Shown in pieces: positions 48,664 through 57,427 of a stretch of 64,000 nucleotides of DNA (position 1 is its first letter; each line of letters begins with the position of its first letter). The notes below the pieces were generated by a model, which did not search any database, was not told the DNA's origin, and saw only the letters and a list, made by a program, of their open reading frames with translations. This DNA comes from Streptomyces sp. PKU-EA00015 (GTDB taxonomy: Bacteria > Actinomycetota > Actinomycetes > Streptomycetales > Streptomycetaceae): NCBI RefSeq assembly GCF_013387495.1, contig NZ_JABZEE010000025.1, positions 1-64,000 on the forward strand, written 5' to 3'. A program made the translations under genes and the position numbers.

Positions 48664-48678
48664 CTGACGAAGCGTCAG
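48664..48678. promoter_or_regulatory. Regulon operator copy 14
   Basis: CTGACG-AAG-CGTCAG, perfect, identical to copy 6. Its centre is 62 bp from copy 13 (about six helical turns), so two dimers could lie on the same face or loop the promoter. Confidence 0.87.
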
Positions 48679-48701
48679 GAATGATTGGGCGGTGAACTCC
48701 C

Positions 48702-49823
48702 GTGGAATTCGGCATCTTCGTACAGGGATACCTCGGCAAGCGCGCCGCGACCGACCCGCTCGCCGAGCACAAGGCGCTCATGGAGGAGACCGAGTACGTC
48801 ATCCAGGCGGACCGGTCCGGGTTCAAGTACGCCTGGGCCTCCGAACACCACTTCCTGGAGGAGTACTCCCACCTGTCGGCCAACGACGTCTTCCTCGGCT
48901 ACCTCGCGCACGCGACGGAACGGATCCACCTGGGATCGGGGATCTTCAACCCCCTCGCGCCCGTCAACCACCCCGTCAAGGTCGCCGAGAAGGTCGCGAT
49001 GCTCGACCACCTGTCGGAGGGCCGCTTCGAGTTCGGCTCGGGCCGCGGCGCGGGATCGCACGAGATCCTCGGATTCATGCCGGGCATCACCGACATGAAC
49101 CACACCAAGGAGATCTGGGAAGAGACGATCGCCGAGTTCCCGAGGATGTGGCTCCAGGACGAGTACGCGGGCTTCCAGGGCAAGCACTGGTCCCTTCCGC
49201 CGCGGAAGGTCCTCCCCAAGCCGTACGGGAAGGCCCACCCCGCCATGTGGTACGCGGCCGGCTCCCCGTCCTCGTACGCCATGGCGGGCCGGAAGGGCCT
49301 CGGCGTGCTGGGCTTCAGCGTGCAGAAGGTCTCCGACATGGAGTGGGTCGTCGAGTCGTACAAGACGGCGGTGAAGGAGGCAAAGGCGGTCGGCGCGTTC
49401 GTCAACGACAACGTCATGGTGACGTCGACGGCGATCTGCGCGGAGACACACGAGAAGGCGGTCGAGATCGCGGCCGGCGGCGGACTGAACTACCTCCAGT
49501 CGCTGCTCTTCCGCTACCACGACACCTTCCCGCGGCCGGAGGGCATCCCGGAGTGGCCGGAGCTGCTGCCGGAGTACACGGCGGAGATCATCGAGCTGCT
49601 GATAGCGGAGGAACTGATGATCTGCGGCGACCCGGGGGAGGTGCTGCAGCAGTGCAAGCGGTGGGAGCAGGCGGGGGCGGACCAGTTGTCGTTCGGGCTG
49701 CCGATCGGGGTGTCGTACGAGGACACGATGACGACGATCCGGCTGATCGGCGAGCAGGTGATCCCCCACATCGACACGGACCCGATCCACCGCACGACGC
49801 GCTTCCGGGAGTCGGCGGGCTGA
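48702..49823 (+). CDS. LLM-class flavin-dependent oxidoreductase 2
   Basis: 373 residues, longer than the first LLM protein and closer to bacterial luciferase alpha-chain relatives. FKYAWASEHHFLEEYSHLS carries the EHHF motif, followed by RIHLGSGIFNPLAPVNHPVKVAEKVAMLDHLSEGRFEFGSGRGAG. A two-component monooxygenase using the reduced flavin made by the 20-kb flavin reductase is plausible. Start at GTG 48702 is set by the conserved N-terminus MEFGIFVQGYL. It has two operator copies upstream, the strongest control region of the set. Confidence 0.9.
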   Translation: MEFGIFVQGYLGKRAATDPLAEHKALMEETEYVIQADRSGFKYAWASEHHFLEEYSHLSANDVFLGYLAHATERIHLGSGIFNPLAPVNHPVKVAEKVAMLDHLSEGRFEFGSGRGAGSHEILGFMPGITDMNHTKEIWEETIAEFPRMWLQDEYAGFQGKHWSLPPRKVLPKPYGKAHPAMWYAAGSPSSYAMAGRKGLGVLGFSVQKVSDMEWVVESYKTAVKEAKAVGAFVNDNVMVTSTAICAETHEKAVEIAAGGGLNYLQSLLFRYHDTFPRPEGIPEWPELLPEYTAEIIELLIAEELMICGDPGEVLQQCKRWEQAGADQLSFGLPIGVSYEDTMTTIRLIGEQVIPHIDTDPIHRTTRFRESAG

Positions 49824-50029
49824 GGGGCGGGGTGGGGGAAGGCCCGCCGCAGGCGCCACCCGCCCTCGCCCCGTCCCCCCACCCACGCGGGTGGCGTCTT
49901 CCCGGACCGCCACCCGTACCGGCCCGGCCGGCGCGCCCCCGTTCGCGGCCGAACGCGGCGCCCCCGGCCGGGCCACACACCGCCCGCGCGTGCAGGGCGA
50001 CCGCCCATCCGCACGAGAAGGGACGCCCC

Positions 50030-51769
50030 ATGCTCGACCACCTCATACGGCGCGCGACCGTCGTCGACGGCAGCGGCGGGCCCGCCTTCCCCGCCGACGT
50101 CGGCATCCGCGACGGCCGCATCGCCGTCATCGCCCCGCCGGGCAGCGTCACCCAGCAGACCCGCACCGCCGAGGACGCCACCGGTCTCGTTCTCGCGCCC
50201 GGCTTCGTCGACCCGCACACCCACTACGACGCCCAGCTGTTCTGGGACCCGTACGCCACGCCCTCCCTCAACCACGGTGTCACCACCGTCGCGGGCGGCA
50301 ACTGCGGCTTCACCCTCGCCCCGCTGAACCCCGGCCGGCCCGAGGACGCCGACTACACGCGGCGCATGATGTCCAAGGTCGAGGGCATGTCGCTGGTCGC
50401 CCTGGAACAGGGTGCTCCCTGGACCTGGCACACCTTCGGCGAGTACCTGGACGCGCTCGACGGCCGGACGGCCGTCAACGCCGGCTTCATGGTCGGGCAC
50501 TGTGCCCTGCGCCGCCATGTCATGGGGCCGGACGCCGTCGGCGGGCAGCCCACGCCCGCGCAGCTCCGGCAGATGACCGGCCTCCTCCACGACGCCATGG
50601 ACGCGGGCGCCTGGGGCCTGTCCACGACCCAGTCGTCGACGCACTCCGACGGCGACGGGCGGCCCGTCGCCTCGCGGCACGCCCGGCCCGACGAGCTGAT
50701 CGCCCTGTCGAGGGCCGTGGGCGAGCACGAGGGCACCCAGCTCGAAGCCATCGTCGCGGGCTGCCTCGACCGGTTCGCGGACGAGGAGATCGACCTGCTC
50801 GTCGCGATGAGCGCCGCCGCCGGGCGGCCCCTCAACTGGAATGTGCTCACCATCGACGCCGCCGTTCCCGAGCGCGTGCCGCGCCAGCTCCTACCGAGCG
50901 AGCGCGCCCGGAGGGCCGGCGGCCGGATCGTCGCCCTCACCATGCCGATCCTGACCCCCATGAACATGTCGCTCGGCACGTTCTGCGCGCTCAACCTGAT
51001 CCCCGGCTGGGGCGAGATCCTCGCCCTCCCGGTCCCCGAGCGGATCGCGAAGCTCCGTGACCCGGCGGTCCGGGCGGAGATGCTGCGCCGCGCGGAGGCG
51101 AAGGAGGCCGGCGTCTTCCGCCGCCTCGCCGACTTCGGCCGGTACGTCATAGGCGACACGTACGCGAAGGAGAACGAGGGCCTGACCGGACGGGTCGTGC
51201 GCGACATCGCCGCCGAGCGCGGCCAGGACCCCTTCGGGTGCCTTGTCGAGATCTGCGCGGAGGACGAGCTGCGGACGGTTCTGTGGCCCATGCCCACCGA
51301 CAACGACTCGGCCTCCTGGGCGCTGCGGGCCGAGACGTGGCAGCACGAGGACGTCATGCTCGGCGGCTCCGACGCGGGCGCGCACCTGGACCGCATGTGC
51401 GGGGCGCCGTACACGACGCGGTTCCTCGGGGACTGCCTGCGCGGCCGCGGCCTGGTCGGCCTGGAACAGGCGGTCAGGATGCTCACGGACGAGCCGGCTC
51501 GGCTGTTCGGCCTGCGCGAGCGCGGACGGGTCCAGGAGGGCTGGCACGCGGACCTGGTGCTGTTCGACCCGGAGCGGATCGACGCCGGCCCCGCGCGGCT
51601 GGTGCACGACCTGCCCGGTGACAGCCCCCGCCTGGACGCGCCGGCGATCGGCATCGTCTCCGTCCGTGTCAACGGCGTCGAGACGATCAGGGACGACCGG
51701 GTCACCGGGGCCGTGCCGGGCGTCGTGCTGCGCTCGGGACGGGACACCGGGACGGTGTCGACCCGATGA
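50030..51769 (+). CDS. N-acyl-D-amino-acid deacylase-like amidohydrolase
   Basis: 579 residues of the amidohydrolase superfamily (D-aminoacylase group). Metal-site landmarks are GFVDPHTHYDAQLFWDP near residue 60, the VGHCALRRHVMG His and GGSDAGAHLDRM near residue 445, with a beta-sandwich formed by the N- and C-termini (IRRATVVDGSGGPAF). GAGAAGGG precedes the ATG. The ATGA overlap couples it to the aldehyde dehydrogenase. There is no operator copy in the 206-bp gap upstream, so it is transcribed either by read-through from the LLM gene or from its own promoter. The substrate may be an amide or N-acyl compound. Confidence 0.9.
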   Translation: MLDHLIRRATVVDGSGGPAFPADVGIRDGRIAVIAPPGSVTQQTRTAEDATGLVLAPGFVDPHTHYDAQLFWDPYATPSLNHGVTTVAGGNCGFTLAPLNPGRPEDADYTRRMMSKVEGMSLVALEQGAPWTWHTFGEYLDALDGRTAVNAGFMVGHCALRRHVMGPDAVGGQPTPAQLRQMTGLLHDAMDAGAWGLSTTQSSTHSDGDGRPVASRHARPDELIALSRAVGEHEGTQLEAIVAGCLDRFADEEIDLLVAMSAAAGRPLNWNVLTIDAAVPERVPRQLLPSERARRAGGRIVALTMPILTPMNMSLGTFCALNLIPGWGEILALPVPERIAKLRDPAVRAEMLRRAEAKEAGVFRRLADFGRYVIGDTYAKENEGLTGRVVRDIAAERGQDPFGCLVEICAEDELRTVLWPMPTDNDSASWALRAETWQHEDVMLGGSDAGAHLDRMCGAPYTTRFLGDCLRGRGLVGLEQAVRMLTDEPARLFGLRERGRVQEGWHADLVLFDPERIDAGPARLVHDLPGDSPRLDAPAIGIVSVRVNGVETIRDDRVTGAVPGVVLRSGRDTGTVSTR

Positions 51770-53220
51770 GGCCGCAGAAGTTGTTCATCGGCGGCGCGTG
51801 GGTCGAGCCGGACCTCGGCCACTACGAGGTGGTCGACCCGGCCACGGAGGAGGTCGTCGGGCTCGCGCCCGAGGCGAGCCGCGCCCAGGTGCACCAGGCG
51901 GCCGCGGCGGCCCGGGAGGCGTTCGCGGCCTGGTCGCGTACGAAACCGGAGGAGCGGGCGGCGATCCTGGACCGGGCCGCGGACCTCGTCCAGCGGGACG
52001 CGGAGGCCCACACGGTGCTCGCCCGCGCCGAGACGGGAGCGACCACCGCCACCGCCCGCGGCATGCAGGTCGCCGTCGGCGCGGCCCGCTTCCGCCGTTA
52101 CGCCCGGGGTGCGCTGGAACCCGTGGAGCAGGCGGTGCCGCCGCAGATCAACGCGGCGGGCCCCATGGGGAGGGCCGGCGTGTTCGGTGCGGTCGCCGTG
52201 CGCCGCCCGGTCGGTGTCGTCACCTGCATCACCTCGTACAACAACCCGTGGGCCAACGCGGCCGGCAAGGTCGCGCCCGCACTGGCGGCGGGCAACACGG
52301 TCGTCGTCAAGCCCGCCCCCCAGGACCCGCTGTCGGTCTACCGGATGGCCCAGGCGCTTCACGAGGCCGGTGCCCCGCCCGGCACGGTGAACATCGTGAC
52401 GGGTTCCGCGTCCGCGGCAGGGGAGGCAGCCGTCGACTCGCCGGACGTCGACATGGTGAGCTTCACCGGCTCGACGGCGGTCGGACAGCGCATCGCCGAG
52501 GTGTGCGGCCGGACGATGAAACGCCAGCTGATGGAGCTCGGCGGCAAGGGGGCGGCGCTCGTCTACGACGACGCGGACGTGGAATCCGCAGTGCGCGGGA
52601 TCGGGACGACGTTCTCGTTCTACAGCGGCCAGATCTGTACGGCGCCGACGCGCGTGCTCGCGCAGCGCGGCGTCTACGAGCGGGTGGTGGCGGGCCTTGC
52701 CGCGTACGCCGGGCGGCTGCGGGTCGGCGATCCGGCCGACCCGGCGACGGTGGTCGGCCCGCTGATCTCGGCCGCGCAGCGCGACCGGGTCGAGTCGTAC
52801 GTGGAGCTGGGCCGCAAGGAGGGGGCGCGGCTGGTGGCGGGCGGTGAGCGCCCGGCGTTCGAGCGGGGCTTCCACGTCGCGCCGACGCTGTTCGCGGACT
52901 GCACCAACGACATGCGCGTGGTGCGGGAGGAGATCTTCGGGCCGGTGGTGGTCGTGGTCCCGTTCGACGACGAGGAGGAGGGTGTGGCGCTCGCGAACGA
53001 CAGCGACTACGGCCTGATCGACTACGTCTGGTCGGGCGATGTGGCCCGCGCGTTCCGGGTGGCGGGGGAGCTGCGGGCGGGCGGGGTCGGGGTGAACACG
53101 GTCGGCCGGAACATGGAGGCACCGTTCGGCGGGTTCAAGCGGAGCGGGGTGGGACGGGACGTGGGGTCGTATGCGCTGCATGCGTACAGCGAGCTGCAGG
53201 CAGTGGTGTGGCCGGGGTGA
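51766..53220 (+). CDS. NAD(P)-dependent aldehyde dehydrogenase
   Basis: 484 residues. Catalytic Cys lies in FYSGQICTAPTRV, the general-base Glu in MELGGKGAAL, and cofactor loops in FTGSTAVGQRIAE and VVVKPAPQDPLS. The C-terminal NTVGRNMEAPFGGFKRSGVGRD is standard. It is complete and typical in length. It is coupled by ATGA to the amidohydrolase and would oxidise an aldehyde released by the pathway, for example that made by the zinc alcohol dehydrogenase at 15.8 kb. Confidence 0.93.
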   Translation: MRPQKLFIGGAWVEPDLGHYEVVDPATEEVVGLAPEASRAQVHQAAAAAREAFAAWSRTKPEERAAILDRAADLVQRDAEAHTVLARAETGATTATARGMQVAVGAARFRRYARGALEPVEQAVPPQINAAGPMGRAGVFGAVAVRRPVGVVTCITSYNNPWANAAGKVAPALAAGNTVVVKPAPQDPLSVYRMAQALHEAGAPPGTVNIVTGSASAAGEAAVDSPDVDMVSFTGSTAVGQRIAEVCGRTMKRQLMELGGKGAALVYDDADVESAVRGIGTTFSFYSGQICTAPTRVLAQRGVYERVVAGLAAYAGRLRVGDPADPATVVGPLISAAQRDRVESYVELGRKEGARLVAGGERPAFERGFHVAPTLFADCTNDMRVVREEIFGPVVVVVPFDDEEEGVALANDSDYGLIDYVWSGDVARAFRVAGELRAGGVGVNTVGRNMEAPFGGFKRSGVGRDVGSYALHAYSELQAVVWPG

Positions 53221-53453
53221 GGACGGCCGCCGAACCTGCGGGAAAAAGGTGTCCGAAAATCGCCGTGGGAAATTTTGAAGCCCGACAAATCGGACATGGC
53301 TGCGGTTCTCGCAATCGAGAGCGGGTCGGCCGTTGCCTGGCAAAGTGCGCCTCCTGGTCCGTGATGGTCTTTCAAAGATGAACAGACTCGCCGATATGAC
53401 CTTCGAATCCAAAGGGCTAGATCCGGACTTCGATCCTCCGGATGTGGAAACCG

Positions 53454-53470
53454 CAGGACTTAACGTCCTG
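53454..53470 (+). promoter_or_regulatory. Inverted repeat directly before the permease start
   Basis: CAGGAC-TTAAC-GTCCTG ends 3 nt before the ATG and occupies the position of a ribosome-binding site. It may be an operator or an initiation-blocking hairpin. The surrounding gap from 53221 is noticeably AT-richer than the genes. Confidence 0.4.
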
Positions 53471-53473
53471 TTC

Positions 53474-55039
53474 ATGACCCAGATCGATGCGCGGCCGCAG
53501 GCCGGAGATGCAGTACGGGGCGCGGCCGCCCCCGAAGACGCCGGAGGCGTCCGCGAGAAAGGCCTCGGCGGAAACTCCGTCGGCCTGATGGGCGGAGCCG
53601 TCATCGGCGTCTCGACGGTCGCCCCCGTCTACTGCCTGACCTCGACACTCGGACCCACCGTCGGGGAGGTCGGCCTCCAGATGCCGGCGATCTTCCTGGC
53701 CGGCTTCCTCCCGATGCTCCTCGTCGCCTTCGCCTACCGTGAGCTCAACAAGGCGGTCCCGGACTGCGGCACCTCCTTCACCTGGACGGTGAAGGCCTTC
53801 GGCCCGCGGATCGGCTGGATGTGCGGCTGGGGCCTGCTGGTGGCCACCGTCGTCGTCCTCTCCAACCTCGCCGGAGTGGCCACGTCCTTCTTCTGGCTCA
53901 CCGCCGGAGAGATCAGCGGCAGCGAGAGCGTTGCCGCGCTCGACGGCAACAAGGCCGTCCACATCCTCACCACGCTCGCCTTCATCGGCGTCGCCACGGC
54001 GATCAGCTACCGCGGCATCACCGCGACCAAGTGGGTCCAGTACGCCCTGGTCGGTCTCCAGCTCGCCGTCCTCGCGATCTTCGCCGTCATGGCCATCGCC
54101 AAGGCGGACCAGGTCGCCGGCTCCCTGGACTTCTCCCTGTCCTGGATGAACCCGTTCGGTGTCGAGTCCTTCTCCGCCTTCACCGCCGGACTCTCCCTGT
54201 CGATCTTCATCTACTGGGGCTGGGACGCCTGCCTGTCCATCAACGAGGAGAGCGTCGGCAGCACCCGCACCCCCGGCCGCTCCGCCATGCTCGCCATGGT
54301 GATCATCGTCGTCTCGTACCTGATGGTCGCCATCGCCGTGCAGATGTACGCCGGCATCGGCGAGAAGGGCACCGGCCTCGGCAACCCGGACACCTCCGAC
54401 AACGTGTTCGCGGTCCTGGCCGACCCGATCATGGGCTCGGGCCTCGGCATCCTGCTCTTCGTCGCCGTCCTGGCCTCCGCCGCGGCGAGCCTCCAGACGA
54501 CCTTCATCCCCGTCGCCCGGACCGCCCTCGCGATGAGCTCGTACGAGGCCATGCCCAAGGCGTTCGCGAAGGTCCACCCCCGCTTCAAGACCCCCGGTCT
54601 CGCCACCGTCGCCGCGGGCGTCGCCACCGGCCTCTTCTACACGGTGATGAGCCTCGTCAGCGAGAACGTCCTGGTCGACACCATCTACGCGCTCGGCCTG
54701 ATGATCTGCTTCTACTACTCGATCACGGCCTTCGCCTGCGTGTGGTTCTTCCGCAAGGAGCTCTCGCGCTCGGCGGCCAACCTGATGATCAAGGGAGTGC
54801 TCCCCGGCGTCGGCGGCCTGATGCTCACCGCCGTCTTCGCCAAGACCCTGTACGACATGTGGGACCCGGCCTACGGCTCGGGCTCCTCCGTCCTCGGCAT
54901 GGGGTCGGTGTTCGTGATCGGCGTCGGCCTGCTGCTCCTCGGCGTCGTGCTGATGCTCGTGATGCAGCGCCGCAGCCCGGCGTTCTTCCGCGGCGAGGTG
55001 CTGACGAAGGAGACGCCGGCCCTGGTGATGGCCGACTGA
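53474..55039 (+). CDS. APC-family amino acid/amine permease
   Basis: 521 residues with about twelve to thirteen hydrophobic helices. The N-terminal block GGNSVGLMGGAVIGVSTVAPVYCLTSTLG corresponds to the substrate-binding unwound helix 1 of APC transporters; SWMNPFGVESFSAFTAGLSLSIFIYWGWD is helix 6. The ATG is chosen because upstream in-frame codons lack the G/C third-position bias. It probably imports an amino acid, polyamine or amine with H+ or Na+. It follows the aldehyde dehydrogenase by 253 bp, a neighbour often seen in amine use, but it has no regulon operator. Confidence 0.88.
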   Translation: MTQIDARPQAGDAVRGAAAPEDAGGVREKGLGGNSVGLMGGAVIGVSTVAPVYCLTSTLGPTVGEVGLQMPAIFLAGFLPMLLVAFAYRELNKAVPDCGTSFTWTVKAFGPRIGWMCGWGLLVATVVVLSNLAGVATSFFWLTAGEISGSESVAALDGNKAVHILTTLAFIGVATAISYRGITATKWVQYALVGLQLAVLAIFAVMAIAKADQVAGSLDFSLSWMNPFGVESFSAFTAGLSLSIFIYWGWDACLSINEESVGSTRTPGRSAMLAMVIIVVSYLMVAIAVQMYAGIGEKGTGLGNPDTSDNVFAVLADPIMGSGLGILLFVAVLASAAASLQTTFIPVARTALAMSSYEAMPKAFAKVHPRFKTPGLATVAAGVATGLFYTVMSLVSENVLVDTIYALGLMICFYYSITAFACVWFFRKELSRSAANLMIKGVLPGVGGLMLTAVFAKTLYDMWDPAYGSGSSVLGMGSVFVIGVGLLLLGVVLMLVMQRRSPAFFRGEVLTKETPALVMAD

Positions 55040-55048
55040 CGGCAACCG

Positions 55049-55669
55049 TCACACGGCGGCGGGGCGCAGCCGCAGGTGGGTCACGGAGGGTGAGTCGATC
55101 ACCCGGGTCGTCTCGAACTCGATCGTCCGGTCACCCTCCTCGGTGAACAGCCGCACCCCGCCGCCGAGCAGCACCGGCACCAGATGCAGCTGGAGCTCGT
55201 CGAGCAGCCCGGCCGCCAGCACGCCACGGATCAGCTGCCCGCCGCCGGCGAGGGCCACGTCCTTGTCACCGGCGGCGCGGCGGGCCCGTTCGACGGCCTC
55301 CCCGACCCCGCCCGTGACGAAGGCGAACGTCGTCCCGCCCTGCTTCACCAGCGGCTCACGCTCCTCGTGCGTGACGACGAACACCTGGGCGCGGAACGGC
55401 GGCTCGTCCCCCCAAGGCTCCTCGCCGCAGTCGAACATCCGCCGGCCCATGACGTAGGCCCCGGCACGCTGCACCGTCTCCTTCACCAGGTCGGCGTCGG
55501 GCCCCGTGGTTCCCCCGTCGAGACCGTGCATCTCCCGCCAGCTCGCGAGCGGATACACCCACTCGTGCAGGCGCTCCCCACGGTCGCCGAGCGGGTTTCC
55601 GGGGCCGTCGTTCGGTCCGGCGATGAATCCGTCCAGTGACACGGAGATGTCCGCGACGACCTTGCCCAT
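55049..55669 (-). CDS. Dihydrofolate-reductase-like (RibD C-terminal) protein
   Basis: 206 residues. VADISVSLDGFIAGPND, AYVMGRRMFDCGE and VALAGGGQLIRGVLAAGLLDELQLHLVPVLLGGGVRLF are the hallmarks of the RibD/DHFR-like NADPH reductases common in actinobacteria, most of unknown substrate. AAGGAG lies 6 nt before the ATG. Convergent with the permease. Confidence 0.9.
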   Translation of the reverse strand: MGKVVADISVSLDGFIAGPNDGPGNPLGDRGERLHEWVYPLASWREMHGLDGGTTGPDADLVKETVQRAGAYVMGRRMFDCGEEPWGDEPPFRAQVFVVTHEEREPLVKQGGTTFAFVTGGVGEAVERARRAAGDKDVALAGGGQLIRGVLAAGLLDELQLHLVPVLLGGGVRLFTEEGDRTIEFETTRVIDSPSVTHLRLRPAAV

Positions 55670-55833
55670 GACGTGCTCCTTCGGTCGGTGTCCGGCACCG
55701 ACTCTGCCGCCGCCGGACGCGGGAGTCTCGACGCCTCGCCGTCGGCCGCCTCCAGCGGTGCAAGCCGTGCGCCTGTGACCCGCTGTGGGGCGCGGCCCTT
55801 GCGCTGTCGGACCCGGCCCGTACAGTCGCCCGC

Positions 55834-56199
55834 ATGACGAAGCCGTTGATCCGGGCGAGCGAGGCGGGCGGGAAGTCGATCGACGACCCCACCTACGTCG
55901 AAGTGCACGACCTGCTCGCCGACATGAACCTCTCCCACCCCTACGTGATCGTCGAACGGCGTGACAGGGAGCCGGTGGACCAGCACTACATGCAGGTGGG
56001 TCTCAACGACGACCTCAGCTACCAGGTCGAGTACCGCGAGGGACGCGAGGAGCTGCACTTCCAGGCCCATGTGCCCTCGCAGGGCCCCGTGATCGGCCCC
56101 GAGCCGGTGGCGAAGGTGATCGACGACTGGATGCGCGACGGCGAGGCGTGGCGCACGGCGCTGCCGTGGACCCCGCTGTTCCCGCAGAAGAAGGGCTAG
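55834..56199 (+). CDS. Small conserved actinobacterial protein
   Basis: 121 residues, acidic, soluble. Built around DLLADMNLSHPYVIVERRD and YMQVGLNDDLSYQVEYREGREELHFQAHV; I do not recognise a named family with certainty, though the pattern recalls immunity-type or uncharacterised Streptomyces proteins. TACAGT stands 7 nt before the ATG without a ribosome-binding site, suggesting leaderless expression. Its TAG stop shares the CTAG with the TAG of the convergent ABM gene. Confidence 0.78.
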   Translation: MTKPLIRASEAGGKSIDDPTYVEVHDLLADMNLSHPYVIVERRDREPVDQHYMQVGLNDDLSYQVEYREGREELHFQAHVPSQGPVIGPEPVAKVIDDWMRDGEAWRTALPWTPLFPQKKG

Positions 56200-56528
56200 T
56201 GCCGCGCGGCGGGCTCGAGCTCGGCCATCTCGTTCCAGCCCTGTCCCGGCACCTCGACGTTGATGATCTCGGGCTTGGTCGCGATCGCGGTGGCCATCGC
56301 CTCCATGCCGGCCTTGAAGTGGTCGGACGCGACGTGGGCCGCACCCGCCTCCGCGTCGGCGAAGGCCTCCAGCAGCGTGAACTTGTGCGGATCGTCGACG
56401 CTGCGCGACCAGTCGTAGAAGAGATTCCCGGGCTCCGCGCGGGTGGCGCGCGTGAAGTCGTCGACGATGTCGAGCCAGCGGTCGCTGTACTCGGGGCGGA
56501 CGGTGAACCTGACGGCGATGAAGATCAT
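56196..56528 (-). CDS. Antibiotic-biosynthesis-monooxygenase (ABM) domain protein
   Basis: 110 residues, a single ferredoxin-like ABM domain: FIAVRFTVRPEYSDRWLDIV, NLFYDWSRSVDDPHKFTLLEAF and VASDHFKAGMEAM. Such dimers act as cofactor-free oxygenases or quinone-handling proteins. GGAGG is only 1 nt before the ATG, which is unusually close. Its stop overlaps the convergent gene through a shared CTAG. Its partner could be the IclR-family regulator upstream, but there is no sequence evidence. Confidence 0.87.
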   Translation of the reverse strand: MIFIAVRFTVRPEYSDRWLDIVDDFTRATRAEPGNLFYDWSRSVDDPHKFTLLEAFADAEAGAAHVASDHFKAGMEAMATAIATKPEIINVEVPGQGWNEMAELEPAARH

Positions 56529-56614
56529 GCCTCCAGGGTCGGCCGCGCGGCGGACCGGCACCACTGGGGCGGCCCCGCATTCCGACGCCGTCGGAAACCG
56601 GGGCCGGCGTACGG

Positions 56615-57367
56615 TCAGCCGGCCGGTGGCAGATGCCGTGCCGTGCGTACCAGCGCCGCCCGCAGCTCGCCGTGCCGGCGCCGGAAGTCCGCCGTCGGCA
56701 ACGACAACGACAGCGCGTGCACCACACCGTCCGCGCCCTGCTCCGGAAGCGCCGCCGCGAGGCAGGTGTACGCCGGGTCGGCCTCGCCCACGGACACCGC
56801 GTACCCCCGGCCCCGCACCCGCTCGACCTCCGCCTCGAAGCGTTCCGCGCCGGTGATCGTACGGTCGGTGAAGCGGGCCATCCCGTACTCGGCCAGGTAC
56901 CGCCGGCGCGCCGCCCTCGGCAGCGCGGCGAGCAGCACCTTGCCGTGCGCGGTCGCGTGTGCCCGCGTCTCGGGGCCGGGCACGAAGGGGTGCTCGCTGT
57001 CCGTGACCGGCACCGTGCTGTCGAGCATGACGATCCGGCCGTCCCGGTACGCCGTGACGTACGCCTCCGCGCCGGTCGCCCGCCGCAGCCGCGGCAGCAG
57101 TTCGGCGAGATGCGGCCCGAGTCCGAGATGCCGCTGGAACGACCGGTGCAGGACGGCCACGCGCGGTCCCGGTGCGTACCCGTCGCCGGTCCTGACCAGA
57201 TGCCCGCGCGCGGTGAGCGGCCCCAGCAGGTGGTACACGGTCGACAGAGAGCACCCCAGCCGCCGCGCGAGCGCCTTGGCCCCGAGGGGGCCGGGCGCGT
57301 CGGCGACGGCGTCGAGGATCTCCAGCGCGCGGTCGACGGACTGCGGCCCGGAGGCGGGGCTGCGCAT
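56615..57367 (-). CDS. IclR-family transcriptional regulator
   Basis: 250 residues. An N-terminal winged helix (SVDRALEILDAVADA, GAKALARRLGCSLSTVYHLLGPLTARGHL) is followed by an effector-binding GAF-like domain (AYVTAYRDGRIVMLDS, ATAHGKVLLAALP, YAVSVGEADPAYTCLAA). ATG 57367 is preferred because AGGA is 8 nt upstream; GTG 57373 is an alternative. Targets are probably neighbours such as the PHP-domain gene or itself. Effectors of this family are commonly aromatic or carboxylic acids. Confidence 0.92.
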   Translation of the reverse strand: MRSPASGPQSVDRALEILDAVADAPGPLGAKALARRLGCSLSTVYHLLGPLTARGHLVRTGDGYAPGPRVAVLHRSFQRHLGLGPHLAELLPRLRRATGAEAYVTAYRDGRIVMLDSTVPVTDSEHPFVPGPETRAHATAHGKVLLAALPRAARRRYLAEYGMARFTDRTITGAERFEAEVERVRGRGYAVSVGEADPAYTCLAAALPEQGADGVVHALSLSLPTADFRRRHGELRAALVRTARHLPPAG

Positions 57368-57427
57368 GATCACGTTCCTTCCACGGTCTCTCGGGTTCCC
57401 CCGAGCGTACGTGGGCGGAACGCCCGG

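Noticed and set aside
53333-53473. N-terminal extension of the APC permease
   Set aside because: These codons are AT-richer at third positions than the gene and contain no conserved sequence; the APC core begins after ATG 53474.
53417-55045. 542-codon frame antisense to the APC permease
   Set aside because: It is a charged low-complexity translation, mirror of the transmembrane-coding strand, with no family resemblance.
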